DNA from: Pseudonocardia oroxyli
GTDB lineage: Bacteria > Actinomycetota > Actinomycetes > Mycobacteriales > Pseudonocardiaceae
DNA length: 64,000 nucleotides
Direction of reading: 5' to 3'
Assembly (NCBI RefSeq): GCF_900102195.1
Contig: NZ_FNBE01000004.1
Span: 1-64,000, forward strand
Below are positions 52,500 through 62,176 of the stretch, piece after piece. Both the position numbers and the translations under genes were made by a program. Numbering within the stretch: position 1 is the first letter of the stretch; each line of letters begins with the position of its first letter. Under the pieces are notes generated by a model that made no database searches, was not told the origin of the DNA, and saw nothing but the letters and a program-made list of their open reading frames with translations.

Positions 52500-54704
52500 T
52501 CACGCCGAGGCCGCGGCGGTCAGGTCCGCCACGGTCAGCTCGTCCATGGTGATCACGGGTGCGCCCGCGGCCGCGGCGACCCGCCCGGCCAGCCCGAGCC
52601 GCACGAACCCGGACTCGCAGTCCACGACGACGGTGTGCGCCCCGTCGGCGGCGAGCAGGCCCGCGGCGCGGCAGGCGTCGGCGACCGGGTCGCCGCCCGG
52701 GCGGGCCGCGACGGTCGCGCGGCCGTCCGTCACCAGCACGACGAGCGGTCGCCGCCGCGGGTCCCGGACCCGCTCACCCGCCAGCGTGCGCCGGGCCAGC
52801 AGCAGCCCGTCCGCGAGCGGCGTGCGGCCGCCGGTGCGCATCGCGGCGAGGCGGACCTGCGCGGTCGGGACGCTCGTCGTCGGCGGCAGGACCAGCTCGG
52901 CGCCCGCGGACCGGAACGTCACCAGCCCGACCTTGTCCCGGCGCTGGTAGGCGTCCCGCAGCAGGGCGAGGATCGCACCGGACACGGTCTGCATCCGCTT
53001 CCGCGCGGCCATCGAGCCCGAGGCGTCGACGACGAACAGCACGAGGTTCCCCTCGCGTCCCTCGCGCACCGCCCCGCGCAGGTCGGCGCGGTGCAGGCGC
53101 AGCCCCGGGCCGGAGCGGCCCCGCTCGACCTGGAACGGTGCGGCGGCGGCGATCGTGGCGAGCAGGTGCAGGTCCGCGGCCCGCCGTGGTGCCCCGTCGG
53201 TGGGCCGCACGATGCGTCCGGTGTCCACCCGGGCCCGCGACCGCCGTCCGGGCGTCCCCTCCCCCACGCCGGGGATCGTGAACCGGCGGGTCTGGGCGCG
53301 GTCGAGCCGCGCGCGCTCGCCGAGCGGGATCGCGGTGCCCTCTCCCGTCGCGGCGGGCCGCTCCGCGGCCTGCGCCCCGCCCTCCGTCCCGTCCGGCTCC
53401 GGTGCCCCGGGCGGCTCGTTCGGGGCGTCGGAGGTGCCGGACGCGCCTGCCGGGGCGGCTCCGGGGGAGTTCCCGGGGGCCGGGTCCTCGGCGGCACGCT
53501 GCTCGGTGGCACGCTGCTCGGTGGCACGGTGCTCGGCGGAGCCCTCCTCCGGGGCGCCGGCGTCTCCCGTGGGTGCGTCGTCGGGGGTCGGGTCGGGCTC
53601 GCCGCCGCCGTCGGGGTCGTCGTCGGGGTCGTCCGGGCCGTCGGGGTCCTTCGGGTCCTCGGGGCCCAGGTAGTCCTCGGCGTCGCGCAGGGCTTCGTCG
53701 AGGTCCTTCTCGTCGATCCCCGGCTCGTCGAACGGGTCCCGACGGCGGCGGTGCGGCAGCGCGAGCCGGGCCGCGACCCGCACGTCCTCCTCGGCGACGG
53801 CGTCCGCCCCGCGCCACGCGGCGTGCGCCGTCGCGGTCCGGGCGATGACCAGGTCGGCGCGCATGCCGTCGACGTCGAACCGGGCGCACACGAACGCGAT
53901 CCGGGCGAGCTCGCGGTCACTGAGCCGGACCGACCCGAGCCGCGCGCGGGCGTCCACGACCTGCGCGGCGACGGCCGCGTCCGCCGCCGCCCAGGCCGCC
54001 CCGAACGCCGCCGGGTCCGCCTCGAACGCCATCCGCCGCCGGACGACCTCGACGCGGGTCCCGACCTCGCGCGCGGCCTTGACCTCGACGGTGAGCCCGA
54101 ACCGGTCGAGCAGCTGCGGCCGCAGCTCGCCCTCCTCCGGGTTCATCGTCCCGACCAGCAGGAACCGCGAGGCGTGCGACACCGACACGCCATCGCGCTC
54201 CACGTGGACCCGGCCCATGGCCGCGGCGTCGAGCAGCAGGTCCACGAGGTGGTCGTGGAGCAGGTTGACCTCGTCGACGTAGAGCACGCCGCGATGCGCC
54301 TCGGCGAGCAGGCCGGGCTGGTAGGCGCGCTCCCCCGCGGACAGCGCCCGCTCCAGGTCCAGCGACCCGACCAGCCGGTCCTCGGTGGCCCCCACCGGCA
54401 GCTCGACGAGCCGGGCGGGCCGCGCCGTCCCGCCGCCCGGGTGCGGGCCGTCCGGGCAGGCGGGGTCCGGCGCCGCCGGGTCGCAGCCGAACCGGCAGCC
54501 CGTCGCGACCTCGACCGCGGGCAGCAGGCTCGCCAGCGCCCTCACCGCCGTCGACTTGGCCGTGCCCTTCTCCCCCCGCACCAGCACGCCGCCTACCCCG
54601 TCGTGCACCGCGTTCAGGACCAGGGCCAGGCGCAGGTCGTCGTGCCCGACGACCGCCGAGAAGGGAAAGCCCTGTGCCGACATGCCGCTCGCCCGCTCGC
54701 TCAC
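52500..54704 (-). CDS. fused ChlI/ChlD-type chelatase subunit (probable cobaltochelatase ATPase)
   Basis: A 734-residue protein. The AAA+ ChlI/BchI domain (1-340) has Walker [12 protein letters not shown] and [21 protein letters not shown] low-complexity acidic linker follows (about 350-460), with a 15-bp repeat giving [12 protein letters not shown]. The VWA domain has the MIDAS motif [14 protein letters not shown] (about 556-569). In this block it probably works with a CobN subunit encoded elsewhere to insert cobalt. The GTG overlaps the cobQ stop. An ATG at 54683 is an alternative. Confidence 0.9.
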   Translation of the reverse strand: MSERASGMSAQGFPFSAVVGHDDLRLALVLNAVHDGVGGVLVRGEKGTAKSTAVRALASLLPAVEVATGCRFGCDPAAPDPACPDGPHPGGGTARPARLVELPVGATEDRLVGSLDLERALSAGERAYQPGLLAEAHRGVLYVDEVNLLHDHLVDLLLDAAAMGRVHVERDGVSVSHASRFLLVGTMNPEEGELRPQLLDRFGLTVEVKAAREVGTRVEVVRRRMAFEADPAAFGAAWAAADAAVAAQVVDARARLGSVRLSDRELARIAFVCARFDVDGMRADLVIARTATAHAAWRGADAVAEEDVRVAARLALPHRRRRDPFDEPGIDEKDLDEALRDAEDYLGPEDPKDPDGPDDPDDDPDGGGEPDPTPDDAPTGDAGAPEEGSAEHRATEQRATEQRAAEDPAPGNSPGAAPAGASGTSDAPNEPPGAPEPDGTEGGAQAAERPAATGEGTAIPLGERARLDRAQTRRFTIPGVGEGTPGRRSRARVDTGRIVRPTDGAPRRAADLHLLATIAAAAPFQVERGRSGPGLRLHRADLRGAVREGREGNLVLFVVDASGSMAARKRMQTVSGAILALLRDAYQRRDKVGLVTFRSAGAELVLPPTTSVPTAQVRLAAMRTGGRTPLADGLLLARRTLAGERVRDPRRRPLVVLVTDGRATVAARPGGDPVADACRAAGLLAADGAHTVVVDCESGFVRLGLAGRVAAAAGAPVITMDELTVADLTAAASA

Positions 54705-56230
54705 CGCCGGGACTCTGCCAGACCGGACGCGACGACCGGGAGGTCCGGGTCCGGACCGTGACTGATCACATGATCAAGCGCTCGGATGTCGAGGTGGCCG
54801 TCCACCAGGTCGGCGAGCACGTCGAGCTGCGCCGTCCGCTCCGCGGCGAACGACGTGTCCGGGGCGACCGCGAACCCCGTCCTTCCGGCGAGGTCGGCGA
54901 GCCTGCCGAGCAGGACGCGGCGGAAGGAGTCGTTCTCCAGGAGCCCGTGCCAGTGGGTTCCGAGGACGTTCCCGCGGTCGGAGCCCTCGTCCCCCACCAG
55001 CCCCGGGTCACCGGACCGCACGACCCGGCCGTGGTGGATCTCGTAGCCGGTCACGGGCTCGCCGAGGGCCGTGCCGGTGGGGGTGCCGAGGTGCTTCTCC
55101 GGGTCGAAGACGATCTCCAGGTCGAGCAGGCCGAGCCCGTCGACGGAGCCGGTGAACTCCACGCCCTCGTCGGTGATCCGCCGCCCGAGCATCTGGTACC
55201 CGCCGCAGATCCCGAGGACCGGCTTGCCCGCGGCGGCGTGGGCGAGCACCCCGTCGGCCAGGCCGGAGTCCCGCAGCCAGGCCAGGTCGGACACCGTCGC
55301 CTTCGATCCGGGCAGGAGCACGACGTCCGCGTCCAGCAGGCGCGACGGCTCGGTCACGTACCGCACCGCGACGCCCGGTTCGCACGCCAGCGCCTCGGCG
55401 TCGGTCGCGTTGGAGATCCGCGGCAGCCGGACGACCGCGACCCGCAGCCACTGGTCCCCCAGCGGCGGGCCGGGTCGGCCGAGCACCCCGTCGGCGACGG
55501 CGGAGAGCGAGTCCTCGGCGTCGAGCCACAGGCGGTCCGACCACGGCACCACGCCGAACGTGGGTCGCCCGGTCAGGGCCCGCAACTGGTCCAGGCCCGG
55601 AGCGAGCAGCGCGGGGTCGCCGCGGAACTTGTTGATCACGAATCCGGCGATGCGGGCCTGGTCGGACGGCGAGAGCACCGCGACCGTCCCGAACAGGTGC
55701 GCCAGGACTCCCCCGCGGTCGATGTCGCCGACCACGACCACCGGCAGGTCGGCCGCCTCGGCGAGCCCCATGTTGGCCAGGTCCGTGGCCCGCAGGTTGA
55801 TCTCGGCGGGCGAGCCCGCGCCCTCGCAGACGACGACGTCGTAGCGCGACCGCAGCCGGGTCAGCGCGTCGACGACGACCTCCTTCAGCGCGCCGGTCCG
55901 GGTCCGGTAGGACAGCGCGGAGACCTGCCCGTCCGCCCGCCCGCGGACGACGACCTGCGAGGTCCGGTCGCTGCCCGGCTTGAGCAGCACCGGGTTCAGG
56001 TCGACGCTCGGTGTCAGGCCGCAGGCGTGGGCCTGCATGGCCTGGGCCCGGCCGATCTCCCCGCCGTCCGGGGTGACCATCGAGTTGTTGCTCATGTTCT
56101 GCGCCTTGAACGGCGCCACGGAGATCCCGCGCCGGTGCAGCGACCGGCACAGGCCCGCGACGAGGGCGCTCTTGCCGGCGTCCGAGGTCGTCCCGGCCAC
56201 GAGCAGCGCACCATGGGGAGTCACCGGCAC
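54701..56230 (-). CDS. cobQ: cobyric acid synthase
   Basis: A 509-residue glutamine-dependent amidase acting on carboxylates b, d, e and g. It has [40 protein letters not shown] and [20 protein letters not shown]. The GATase domain has [14 protein letters not shown] with the catalytic Cys, and YEIHHGR. The GTG at 56230 has GAGG upstream; 56224 is the alternative. It is divergent from the SURF1 gene with a very short gap. Confidence 0.95.
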   Translation of the reverse strand: MPVTPHGALLVAGTTSDAGKSALVAGLCRSLHRRGISVAPFKAQNMSNNSMVTPDGGEIGRAQAMQAHACGLTPSVDLNPVLLKPGSDRTSQVVVRGRADGQVSALSYRTRTGALKEVVVDALTRLRSRYDVVVCEGAGSPAEINLRATDLANMGLAEAADLPVVVVGDIDRGGVLAHLFGTVAVLSPSDQARIAGFVINKFRGDPALLAPGLDQLRALTGRPTFGVVPWSDRLWLDAEDSLSAVADGVLGRPGPPLGDQWLRVAVVRLPRISNATDAEALACEPGVAVRYVTEPSRLLDADVVLLPGSKATVSDLAWLRDSGLADGVLAHAAAGKPVLGICGGYQMLGRRITDEGVEFTGSVDGLGLLDLEIVFDPEKHLGTPTGTALGEPVTGYEIHHGRVVRSGDPGLVGDEGSDRGNVLGTHWHGLLENDSFRRVLLGRLADLAGRTGFAVAPDTSFAAERTAQLDVLADLVDGHLDIRALDHVISHGPDPDLPVVASGLAESRR

Positions 56231-56242
56231 AGTCTGCCTCGT

Positions 56243-56248
56243 TAGTCT
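56243..56248 (+). promoter_or_regulatory. -10-like TAGTCT of the SURF1 gene
   Basis: TAGTCT lies seven bases before the SURF1 ATG in the 25-bp gap with cobQ. Any cobQ promoter must overlap the SURF1 coding region. Confidence 0.4.
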
Positions 56249-56255
56249 GGGCGGC

Positions 56256-57086
56256 ATGCGCTTCCTGCTGCGACCCGGCTGGATCGCCTTCGTGGTGGTC
56301 GTCATCGGGTTCGTCGTGGCCTGCTACACGCTGCTGGCACCGTGGCAGTTCGACCGAGAGGGGCAGCGGCAGGCGCAGGAGCGCGCGATCGCCGAGGCGA
56401 ACGCGACACCGCCCGTCCCGTTCGAGTCGCTCGTGCCGGGCGGCTCGGTCGCCGCGGCGGACGAGTGGCGCCAGGTCACCGTGACCGGGCAGTACCTGCC
56501 CGCGGACGAGGCGCTCGTCCGGCTCCGGGTGGTCGACGGCAAGCCCGCCTCCGAGGTCCTCACCCCCGTACGGCTGGGCGACGGCCGGGTCGTGGTGGTG
56601 GACCGCGGCTCCATCGCCGCGGACGAGGGCCAGACCGTCCCGGACGTCGCCCCCGCCCCGGCGGGACCGGTCACGCTCTCCGGCAGGCTGCGCCTGAACG
56701 AGACGGACGGCACCGGCCGCGCCCCGCTCGTCGACGGCTCCCACCTGCAGATCTACGCCGCGGACTCGCGGTCGCTGGCGGCCGCGACCGGGCTGTCGGA
56801 CGTCGTCGAGGGCTATGTCGTGCTCGCCCCCGGCCAGCCGGGGGTCCTCACCCCGATCCCGATCTCGACGCCGTCGAGCGCGGCCCCGTTCACGAACGGC
56901 TCGTACGCGCTGCAGTGGTTGACGTTCGGCGCGATCGCGCTGCTCGCCCTGGGCTACTTCGTGCGCCTCGAGATGCTGCAGCGCCGCGGTCGCCGGGAAC
57001 GCCGCGAGCGCCGGGCGGACCTGCGGGACGCCCTGTCCGGTCGCGACATGGAGCAGGAGCAGGATCAGGCCGAGCCGCGGCCCTGA
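56256..57086 (+). CDS. SURF1-family protein (cytochrome oxidase assembly)
   Basis: A 276-residue membrane protein with the SURF1 hairpin topology. Helix one is [20 protein letters not shown], then [10 protein letters not shown] large external domain includes [20 protein letters not shown] and [14 protein letters not shown]. Helix two near the end is [20 protein letters not shown], followed by an Arg/Glu-rich tail. It assists haem a insertion or oxidase assembly. Its 3' end overlaps the convergent cobD by 22 bp. Confidence 0.9.
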   Translation: MRFLLRPGWIAFVVVVIGFVVACYTLLAPWQFDREGQRQAQERAIAEANATPPVPFESLVPGGSVAAADEWRQVTVTGQYLPADEALVRLRVVDGKPASEVLTPVRLGDGRVVVVDRGSIAADEGQTVPDVAPAPAGPVTLSGRLRLNETDGTGRAPLVDGSHLQIYAADSRSLAAATGLSDVVEGYVVLAPGQPGVLTPIPISTPSSAAPFTNGSYALQWLTFGAIALLALGYFVRLEMLQRRGRRERRERRADLRDALSGRDMEQEQDQAEPRP

Positions 57087-58432
57087 GCGCGCGCGGCCAC
57101 AGCGGCCGCCACGACGGCGGCGAGCAGGCCCACCGCGCGGGAGAGGCGGGCGGCGCGATGCAGGTCCGCGGTGGTCGGGGCGGGCCCGTCGCCGAGTGCG
57201 GGGCGCTCCTCGACGCCGTACACGTACTCGGTGCGCCCGCCGAGCCGGACGCCGAGGGCGCCTGCCGCGGCGGCCTCCACCGGTCCGGCATTGGGGCTGG
57301 GATGCGCGCGGGCGTCCCGCCGCCAGGCGCGCACCGCCGCGGCCGGACGCCCCCCGACCAGTGGCGCGGCCGCCGCGGTGAGCAGGGCGCAGAGCCGGGC
57401 GGGCAGCAGGTTGGCGAGATCGTCGAGGCGCGCCGCGGCCCAGCCGAAGCGGGCGTAGCGGGGTGAGCGGTACCCCACCATCGCGTCGAGGGTGTTGACC
57501 GCGCGGTACCCGAGCAGCCCCGGCACGCCCGCGACCGCCCCCCAGAACAGGGGTGCGACGACGGCGTCGGAGGTGTTCTCCGCGAGCGACTCCACCCCCG
57601 CGCGGGCCATCCCGGCGGCGTCAAGCAGGGCGGGGTCGCGGGCGCAGAGGTGCGGGATGCGGGCCCGGGCGGCGGCGAGATCGTCCGCGTCGAGCGAGCC
57701 GGCGAGCGCCGCCCCCTCCCGCACCAGCGAGGTCCCGCCGAGCACCGCCCAGGTCGCCGCCGCGGTCAGCACCACCTCCGCCACCCCCTTTGCAGTGACA
57801 GCGGATCCGCGCCACGGGCGAGGTTCGGACCCACCCGCCGCCCCCTGTGCACTGCCCGCGGATCCGCACACCGCGCGAAGTACCGACCCGCGCCCCGCAC
57901 CCTTTGCAGTGACAGCCGATCCGCACACCGCGCGAAACACCGAGCCGCCCGCCACACCCTTTGCAGTGACAGCCGATCCGCACACCGCGCGAGACACCGA
58001 GCCGCCCGCCACGCCCTTTGCACTGACAGCCGATCCGCGCCACGGGCGAAACACGGACCCGCCCCCCGCACCCTGTGCAGTGTCAGCGGATCGGCCCCTC
58101 AGGGGAGGTGCGGATCGGCTGTCACTGCAAAGGGCCGCCGAGAGCACCCCCGCCGCACCCCCTGCACTGTCAGCCGATCCGCACCCCGAGCGGCGTGCGG
58201 ATCCGCTGTCACTGCAAAGGGCGGCGGAGAACACACCCGCCCCCACGACCGTCCCGCCCACGAGGATCGCGACGTGCCCGACGCCCGCCGCCCGGGAGTC
58301 CGCGTACAGCCGCCGTTCGAGCGCCCCCGCGACCCGGCCGAACCCGGCGACCGGGTGGCCGCGGCGGGGATCGGCGAGGACCAGGTCGGCGGCCGCACCC
58401 AGCAGGAGACCGAGAGCACGCGCACGACCCAT
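57065..58432 (-). CDS. cobD: adenosylcobinamide-phosphate synthase with a repeat-encoded insert
   Basis: A 455-residue CobD/CbiB, which attaches aminopropanol phosphate to adenosylcobyric acid at the membrane. Usual length is about 310. Conserved parts are DLVLADPRRGHPVAGFGRV, then, after the insert, TAAATWAVLGG, ESLAENTSDAVVAPLFWGAV, NTLDAMVGYRSPRYARFGWA and HPSPNAGPVEAA. Residues about 71-216 come from a 57-bp repeat array (19 residues per unit, e.g. SVFRAVCGSAVTAKGVAGG) placed between the first and second hydrophobic segments. The frame stays open throughout. The ATG at 58432 has TAGCGT seven bases upstream. Confidence 0.88.
   Translation of the reverse strand: MGRARALGLLLGAAADLVLADPRRGHPVAGFGRVAGALERRLYADSRAAGVGHVAILVGGTVVGAGVFSAALCSDSGSARRSGCGSADSAGGAAGVLSAALCSDSRSAPPLRGRSADTAQGAGGGSVFRPWRGSAVSAKGVAGGSVSRAVCGSAVTAKGVAGGSVFRAVCGSAVTAKGAGRGSVLRAVCGSAGSAQGAAGGSEPRPWRGSAVTAKGVAEVVLTAAATWAVLGGTSLVREGAALAGSLDADDLAAARARIPHLCARDPALLDAAGMARAGVESLAENTSDAVVAPLFWGAVAGVPGLLGYRAVNTLDAMVGYRSPRYARFGWAAARLDDLANLLPARLCALLTAAAAPLVGGRPAAAVRAWRRDARAHPSPNAGPVEAAAAGALGVRLGGRTEYVYGVEERPALGDGPAPTTADLHRAARLSRAVGLLAAVVAAAVAARAQGRGSA
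57786..58221. repeat. 57-bp tandem repeat array with inverted copies inside cobD
   Basis: Six units begin at 57786, 57843, 57900, 57957, 58014 and 58071, each 57 bp apart and starting CCCTTTGCAGTGACAGCC or a close variant. From 58071 on the array becomes inverted: CTGTCACTGCAAAGGG ends at 58134 and again at 58221, each facing a direct half, so two large palindromes form. Because 57 is a multiple of three, cobD remains open. Confidence 0.95.
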
Positions 58433-58439
58433 GCCCCGG

Positions 58440-58445
58440 ACGCTA
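58440..58445 (-). promoter_or_regulatory. -10-like TAGCGT of cobD
   Basis: On the minus strand TAGCGT stands seven bases before the cobD ATG. It lies back to back with the flavin reductase promoter. Confidence 0.4.
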
Positions 58446-58453
58446 CCGCGCGG

Positions 58454-58459
58454 CATGAT
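58454..58459 (+). promoter_or_regulatory. -10-like CATGAT of the flavin reductase gene
   Basis: CATGAT lies six bases before the ATG at 58466 in the 33-bp gap divergent from cobD. Confidence 0.4.
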
Positions 58460-58465
58460 CGGGGC

Positions 58466-59095
58466 ATGCGCACGGACATCGACCCCGCCGAGATGGGCAG
58501 CCAGGCCTTCTACAAGGTCCTGAACAGCGTCATCGTCCCGCGGCCCATCGCGTGGGTCTCCACCCGCTCGGCCGCCGGCGTCGACAACCTGGCGCCGCAC
58601 TCGTTCTTCACGGCGGCCTGCGTCGACCCGCCGATGGTGCAGTTCACGAGCGTCGGGAAGAAGGACTCGCTGCGCAACTGCGTGGAGACGAACGAGTTCG
58701 TGGTGTGCCTGGCGAACGAGCCGATGTTCGAGAAGATCAACGCCACGGCGACGGACTTCCCCGCCGAGGTCTCCGAGTTCGCCGAGGTGGGCCTGACCCG
58801 GGAGCCGAGCCTGACCGTCGCGCCGCCCCGGGTCAAGGAGTCACCGGTCGCGTTGGAGTGCCGCACCGAGCACACGCTGGAGCTCGGCGACTCCACGGTC
58901 GTGATCGGCCGGGTCCTGCACGCGGCCATCGACGAGGACGTCTTCGACACCGACGAGCGCGGCAACCACCTGCCCAGCGCCACGAGGCTCCGCCCGCTCG
59001 CCCGCCTGGGCCGCAACGAGTGGTCCACCCTCGGCGAGATCCTCGAGATCACCCGGATCCCGTACAAGAAGTGGCCCGGCCACTACAGCGGCTGA
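58466..59095 (+). CDS. flavin reductase family protein (FMN-binding split barrel)
   Basis: A 209-residue protein with LNSVIVPRPIAWVSTRSAAG, NLAPHSFFTAACVDPPMVQF and RNCVETNEFVVCLANEP, the flavin-binding split barrel of flavin reductase-like proteins. Many such proteins bind FMN and reduce flavin or an unknown substrate. Divergence from cobD may be coincidental, although BluB in this block needs reduced FMN. Confidence 0.87.
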   Translation: MRTDIDPAEMGSQAFYKVLNSVIVPRPIAWVSTRSAAGVDNLAPHSFFTAACVDPPMVQFTSVGKKDSLRNCVETNEFVVCLANEPMFEKINATATDFPAEVSEFAEVGLTREPSLTVAPPRVKESPVALECRTEHTLELGDSTVVIGRVLHAAIDEDVFDTDERGNHLPSATRLRPLARLGRNEWSTLGEILEITRIPYKKWPGHYSG

Positions 59096-59099
59096 ACTC

Positions 59100-59348
59100 C
59101 TACCACGGCTGAGCACCGCTGCGGGGTCGCTGTCCCTGCCGGGTCCGCAGCACCTCGGCCCGCGTGGCGATCTGGTGCAGGGTGCACGGCCACACCACGC
59201 CGGACCCGGCGTTGCGGCAGGCCGTACACCGGCCCAGCCGGTCCGGCACGTGCTGGGCCAGCAACCGCTCGACCACCTCGGGCATGCCCGCCAGCACACC
59301 GGCCATCGGGCCGTCCCCGGGCGTGTACGCCCCGTCGCCAGCAGCCAT
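59100..59348 (-). CDS. small cysteine-containing hypothetical protein
   Basis: An 82-residue protein. MPEVVERLLAQHVPDRLG precedes RCTACRNAGSGVVWPCTLHQ, with a CxxC pair and a later Cys-x-x-His that could bind a metal. Similar small proteins are common in actinobacteria but no function is known to me. The ATG at 59348 is preferred over the longer Arg-rich frame start at 59423. Confidence 0.6.
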   Translation of the reverse strand: MAAGDGAYTPGDGPMAGVLAGMPEVVERLLAQHVPDRLGRCTACRNAGSGVVWPCTLHQIATRAEVLRTRQGQRPRSGAQPW

Positions 59349-59466
59349 GCCGCCCCCTCGCCTTGCGGACCGTTCCCGGCCCCTGAGTCGAACTCGATCC
59401 GCCGTCGGACGGCGTGACGGCATACCTACCGGACGGGGCCCGCCCCCGCCCGAGGAACCCCCGCGA

Positions 59467-61152
59467 CTACAGCGTGTACTCCCCCGACGGTGCCGCCTGC
59501 GGGTCCGCGTGCAGCTCGCCCTCGCGCCCGCGCAGCTCGACCCGCCGGATCTTGCCGGAGATCGTCTTGGGCAGCTCGAAGAACTCCAGCCGCCGGATCC
59601 GCTTGTAGGGCGCCAGGTGCTCGCGGGCGAACCGCAGGATGTCCTGGGCGGTCTCCTCGGTCGGGTCGTAGCCCGCGGCGAGCACGACGTAGGCCTTGGG
59701 CACCGCCAGCCGCACCGGGTCCGGCGACGGCACGATCGCCGCCTCGGCGACGGCCGGGTGCTCGATCAGCACGCTCTCCAGCTCGAACGGGCTGATCCGG
59801 TAGTCGGAGGCCTTGAAGACGTCGTCCGCGCGGCCGACGTAGGTGATGTAGCCGTCCGCGTCCCGCGAGCCGACGTCCCCGGTGTGGTAGTACCCGCCCG
59901 CCATCGCCTCGGCGTTGCGCTCGGGATCGTCCTTGTAGCCCACCATCAACCCGACGGGCCGCCGCGCGAGGTCGATGCAGATCTCGCCCTCGTCCGCGGG
60001 CTCCCCGGTCGCGGTGTCCACCAGCACGATCGGGAAGCCGGGCATCGGGCGCCCCATCGAGCCGGGCTTGATCGGCGAGCCGGGCGGGTTCGCGATCTGG
60101 ACCGACGACTCGGTCTGCCCGAAGCCGTCCCGGATCTTGCGGCCCCACGCCTTCTCGACCTGCTCGATCACCTCGGGGTTGAGCGGCTCCCCGGCCCCGA
60201 CGACCTTCTGCGGCGGCGTCCGCAACCCGGAGAGGTCGGCCTGGATCAGCATGCGCCACACCGTCGGCGGCGCGCAGAAGCTGTTCACCCCGTAGGTGTC
60301 CAGCACGCCGAGCAGCTCCTCGGCGGAGAACTTGGTGTAGTTCATGACCAGCACGGTCGCCTCCGCCAGCCACGGCGCGAAGACGTTCGACCAGGCGTGC
60401 TTGGCCCAACCGGGCGAGGAGATGTTGAGGTGCACGTCGCCGGGCTCGAGCCCGATCCAGTACATCGTCGACAGGTGCCCGACGGGGTAGCTCTGGTGGG
60501 TGTGCTCCACCAGCTTCGGCTTCGCCGTGGTGCCGGAGGTGAAGTAGAGCAGCAGGGTGTCGGTGGCCGGGGTCGGCCCGTCCGGCAGGAACACGGCGCT
60601 GCGGTCGTAGGCGTCGGTGTAGTCGTGCCACCCGGAGGGGGCCCCGCGCACGGAGATCCGGGTGTAGTCGCCCGGCACGTCGTCGAACTTCGCCGCGTCC
60701 GCCGCCCCGACGATCACGTGCTTGGCGTGTCCGCGGTCCACCCGGTCCCGCAGGTCGTCCGCGGTCAGCAGCGTCGTCGCCGGGATGACGACGGCGCCGA
60801 GCTTCATGGCGGCGAGCAGGGTCTCCCACAGCTCCAGCTGGTTGGCGAGCATCAGGATGATCCGGTCGCCGCGCGCGACCCCGCGCTCCCGCAGCCAGTT
60901 CGCGACCCGGTTGGAGCGCTCGGACAGCTCGGCGTAGGTCCAGGACGCGTCGCTGCCGTCCGCCTCGACGATCCACAACGCCTTGCGGCCGCCGCGCTCG
61001 GGATCGGCCGCGACGGCGTCGAAGTGGTCGAACGCGAAGTTGAACTCGGTCAGCTCGGGCCAGCGGAAGTCCCGGACGGCGGTGTCGTAGTCCTCGCGGT
61101 TCGCCAGCAGGAAGTCCCTCGCCCGATAGAACGCGGCGCTGCTCTCAGACAT
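59467..61152 (-). CDS. AMP-dependent acyl-CoA synthetase
   Basis: A 561-residue adenylate-forming enzyme that activates a carboxylic acid to its CoA thioester. It has LLYFTSGTTAKPKLVEHTH (P-loop), DGFGQTESS, YYHTGDVGSRDADGYITYVG and LPKTISGKIRRVELR with the catalytic lysine. WPELTEFNFAFDHFDAVAAD at the N-terminus resembles medium-chain or benzoate-type acetyl-CoA synthetase-like enzymes. The acid is unknown. Confidence 0.92.
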   Translation of the reverse strand: MSESSAAFYRARDFLLANREDYDTAVRDFRWPELTEFNFAFDHFDAVAADPERGGRKALWIVEADGSDASWTYAELSERSNRVANWLRERGVARGDRIILMLANQLELWETLLAAMKLGAVVIPATTLLTADDLRDRVDRGHAKHVIVGAADAAKFDDVPGDYTRISVRGAPSGWHDYTDAYDRSAVFLPDGPTPATDTLLLYFTSGTTAKPKLVEHTHQSYPVGHLSTMYWIGLEPGDVHLNISSPGWAKHAWSNVFAPWLAEATVLVMNYTKFSAEELLGVLDTYGVNSFCAPPTVWRMLIQADLSGLRTPPQKVVGAGEPLNPEVIEQVEKAWGRKIRDGFGQTESSVQIANPPGSPIKPGSMGRPMPGFPIVLVDTATGEPADEGEICIDLARRPVGLMVGYKDDPERNAEAMAGGYYHTGDVGSRDADGYITYVGRADDVFKASDYRISPFELESVLIEHPAVAEAAIVPSPDPVRLAVPKAYVVLAAGYDPTEETAQDILRFAREHLAPYKRIRRLEFFELPKTISGKIRRVELRGREGELHADPQAAPSGEYTL

Positions 61153-61207
61153 GCGCGGAACCCTAACGTGGCCGGAGCGTCGTGAGCGGGCCTCGCGCGT
61201 CGACCCC

Positions 61208-61213
61208 TACCTT
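61208..61213 (+). promoter_or_regulatory. -10-like TACCTT of the lipoprotein gene
   Basis: TACCTT lies seven bases before the GTG at 61221, which gives the lipoprotein a signal peptide of normal length. Confidence 0.45.
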
Positions 61214-61220
61214 CGTCCAG

Positions 61221-61631
61221 GTGACGAGGATGTTCCTGATCGCGGTCGCCGCCCTCGCCGTGCTCACCGGCTGCGCGGGCAACGGCGAGGGCGCCGCCCG
61301 CATCCAGCCGGCCCCGGCCGCGGCGCCCACCACACCGCAGGCCGCCCCCACCGGCACCGCGCTGCTCTGGCCGGTGACGGCGCTCGACCAGGCCCGGACG
61401 CTGCAGGACCAGGTGGACGGCGGTGCCCAGCCGTGGACGCTGGACCCCGAGGAGGTGGCGCGGAACTACGCGACGGCCACCTGGGGCTGGACCGACCCCG
61501 AGCCCACGAGCTCGACCCCGGGCGCGGTGACCCTCGCCGACCCGCAGGGCACCGCCGCCCTCACGCTGGTGCAGCCGGTGCGGGCCGGGACCACGGGGAT
61601 CTGGGTCGTCTCCGCGGCCACCCGCAGCTGA
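61221..61631 (+). CDS. putative lipoprotein
   Basis: A 136-residue secreted protein. The signal peptide VTRMFLIAVAALAVLTGC ends in a lipobox with Cys18, followed by an Ala/Pro/Thr-rich spacer. The mature part (TWGWTDPEPTSSTPGAVTLA then a beta-rich end VVSAATRS) is not recognised. The upstream in-frame start at 61182 would give an over-long signal. It is divergent from the acyl-CoA synthetase. Confidence 0.7.
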   Translation: MTRMFLIAVAALAVLTGCAGNGEGAARIQPAPAAAPTTPQAAPTGTALLWPVTALDQARTLQDQVDGGAQPWTLDPEEVARNYATATWGWTDPEPTSSTPGAVTLADPQGTAALTLVQPVRAGTTGIWVVSAATRS

Positions 61632-61759
61632 TCACCACTGCTGATCACCACAATGGGTGAAAGCGACGAGAACGTGCAGCGTTCTGGAGCGCGCCGCCGA
61701 TTCCCCCTGTGAAGGCCGACGGACACCGCCGAACGGCCCCCACGCCAGGGAGACACGCC

Positions 61760-62176
61760 ATGATCGGCAGCGACTCGGTCCAGCAGGACATGTTCACCGT
61801 GCTGCACGGGCAGCCCGCGCCCGTCGTGACGCGCTGGACCTACTCGGCGTCCGACCCGTTCGCCGTCGTGCTCGCCGTGCGGACCAGGCAGGACCGGTGG
61901 GTCGAGTGGCTCGTCGCCCGGGACCTGGTGCGCGACGCGCTCTCGGGCCCCGCGGGCTACGGCGACATCCGGATGAGCCCGCAGCTCGTCCAGGGCTACG
62001 ACATCGTCGAGATCGAGATCCGCTCGCACGACGGCCGGGCCGTCCTCGAGGTCGACCGGGACCTGCTGCGCCACTTCGTCGAGGCCAGCGGCGAGGTCGT
62101 CGCGTTCGGTGAGGAGACCGAGGCGCTCGACCTCGACGGGGTGATCGCCGCGCTCACGTCCAACTGCCCGGAGTGA
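61760..62176 (+). CDS. SsgA-family sporulation/cell-division regulator
   Basis: A 138-residue SsgA/SsgB-like protein. It has TRWTYSASDPFAVVLAVRTR, VEWLVARDLVRDAL and VEIEIRSHDGRAVLEVDRD. This family, known only from morphologically complex actinobacteria, directs septum placement and sporulation. AGGGAGA stands before the ATG at 61760. The 128-bp upstream gap holds a repeated CTGATCACCAC (61629-61639, 61642-61652) and nothing else recognised. Confidence 0.9.
   Translation: MIGSDSVQQDMFTVLHGQPAPVVTRWTYSASDPFAVVLAVRTRQDRWVEWLVARDLVRDALSGPAGYGDIRMSPQLVQGYDIVEIEIRSHDGRAVLEVDRDLLRHFVEASGEVVAFGEETEALDLDGVIAALTSNCPE

Noticed and set aside
57786-58221. CRISPR array
   Set aside because: Units are contiguous 57-bp repeats without unique spacers, no cas genes are near, and the array lies in an open cobD frame.
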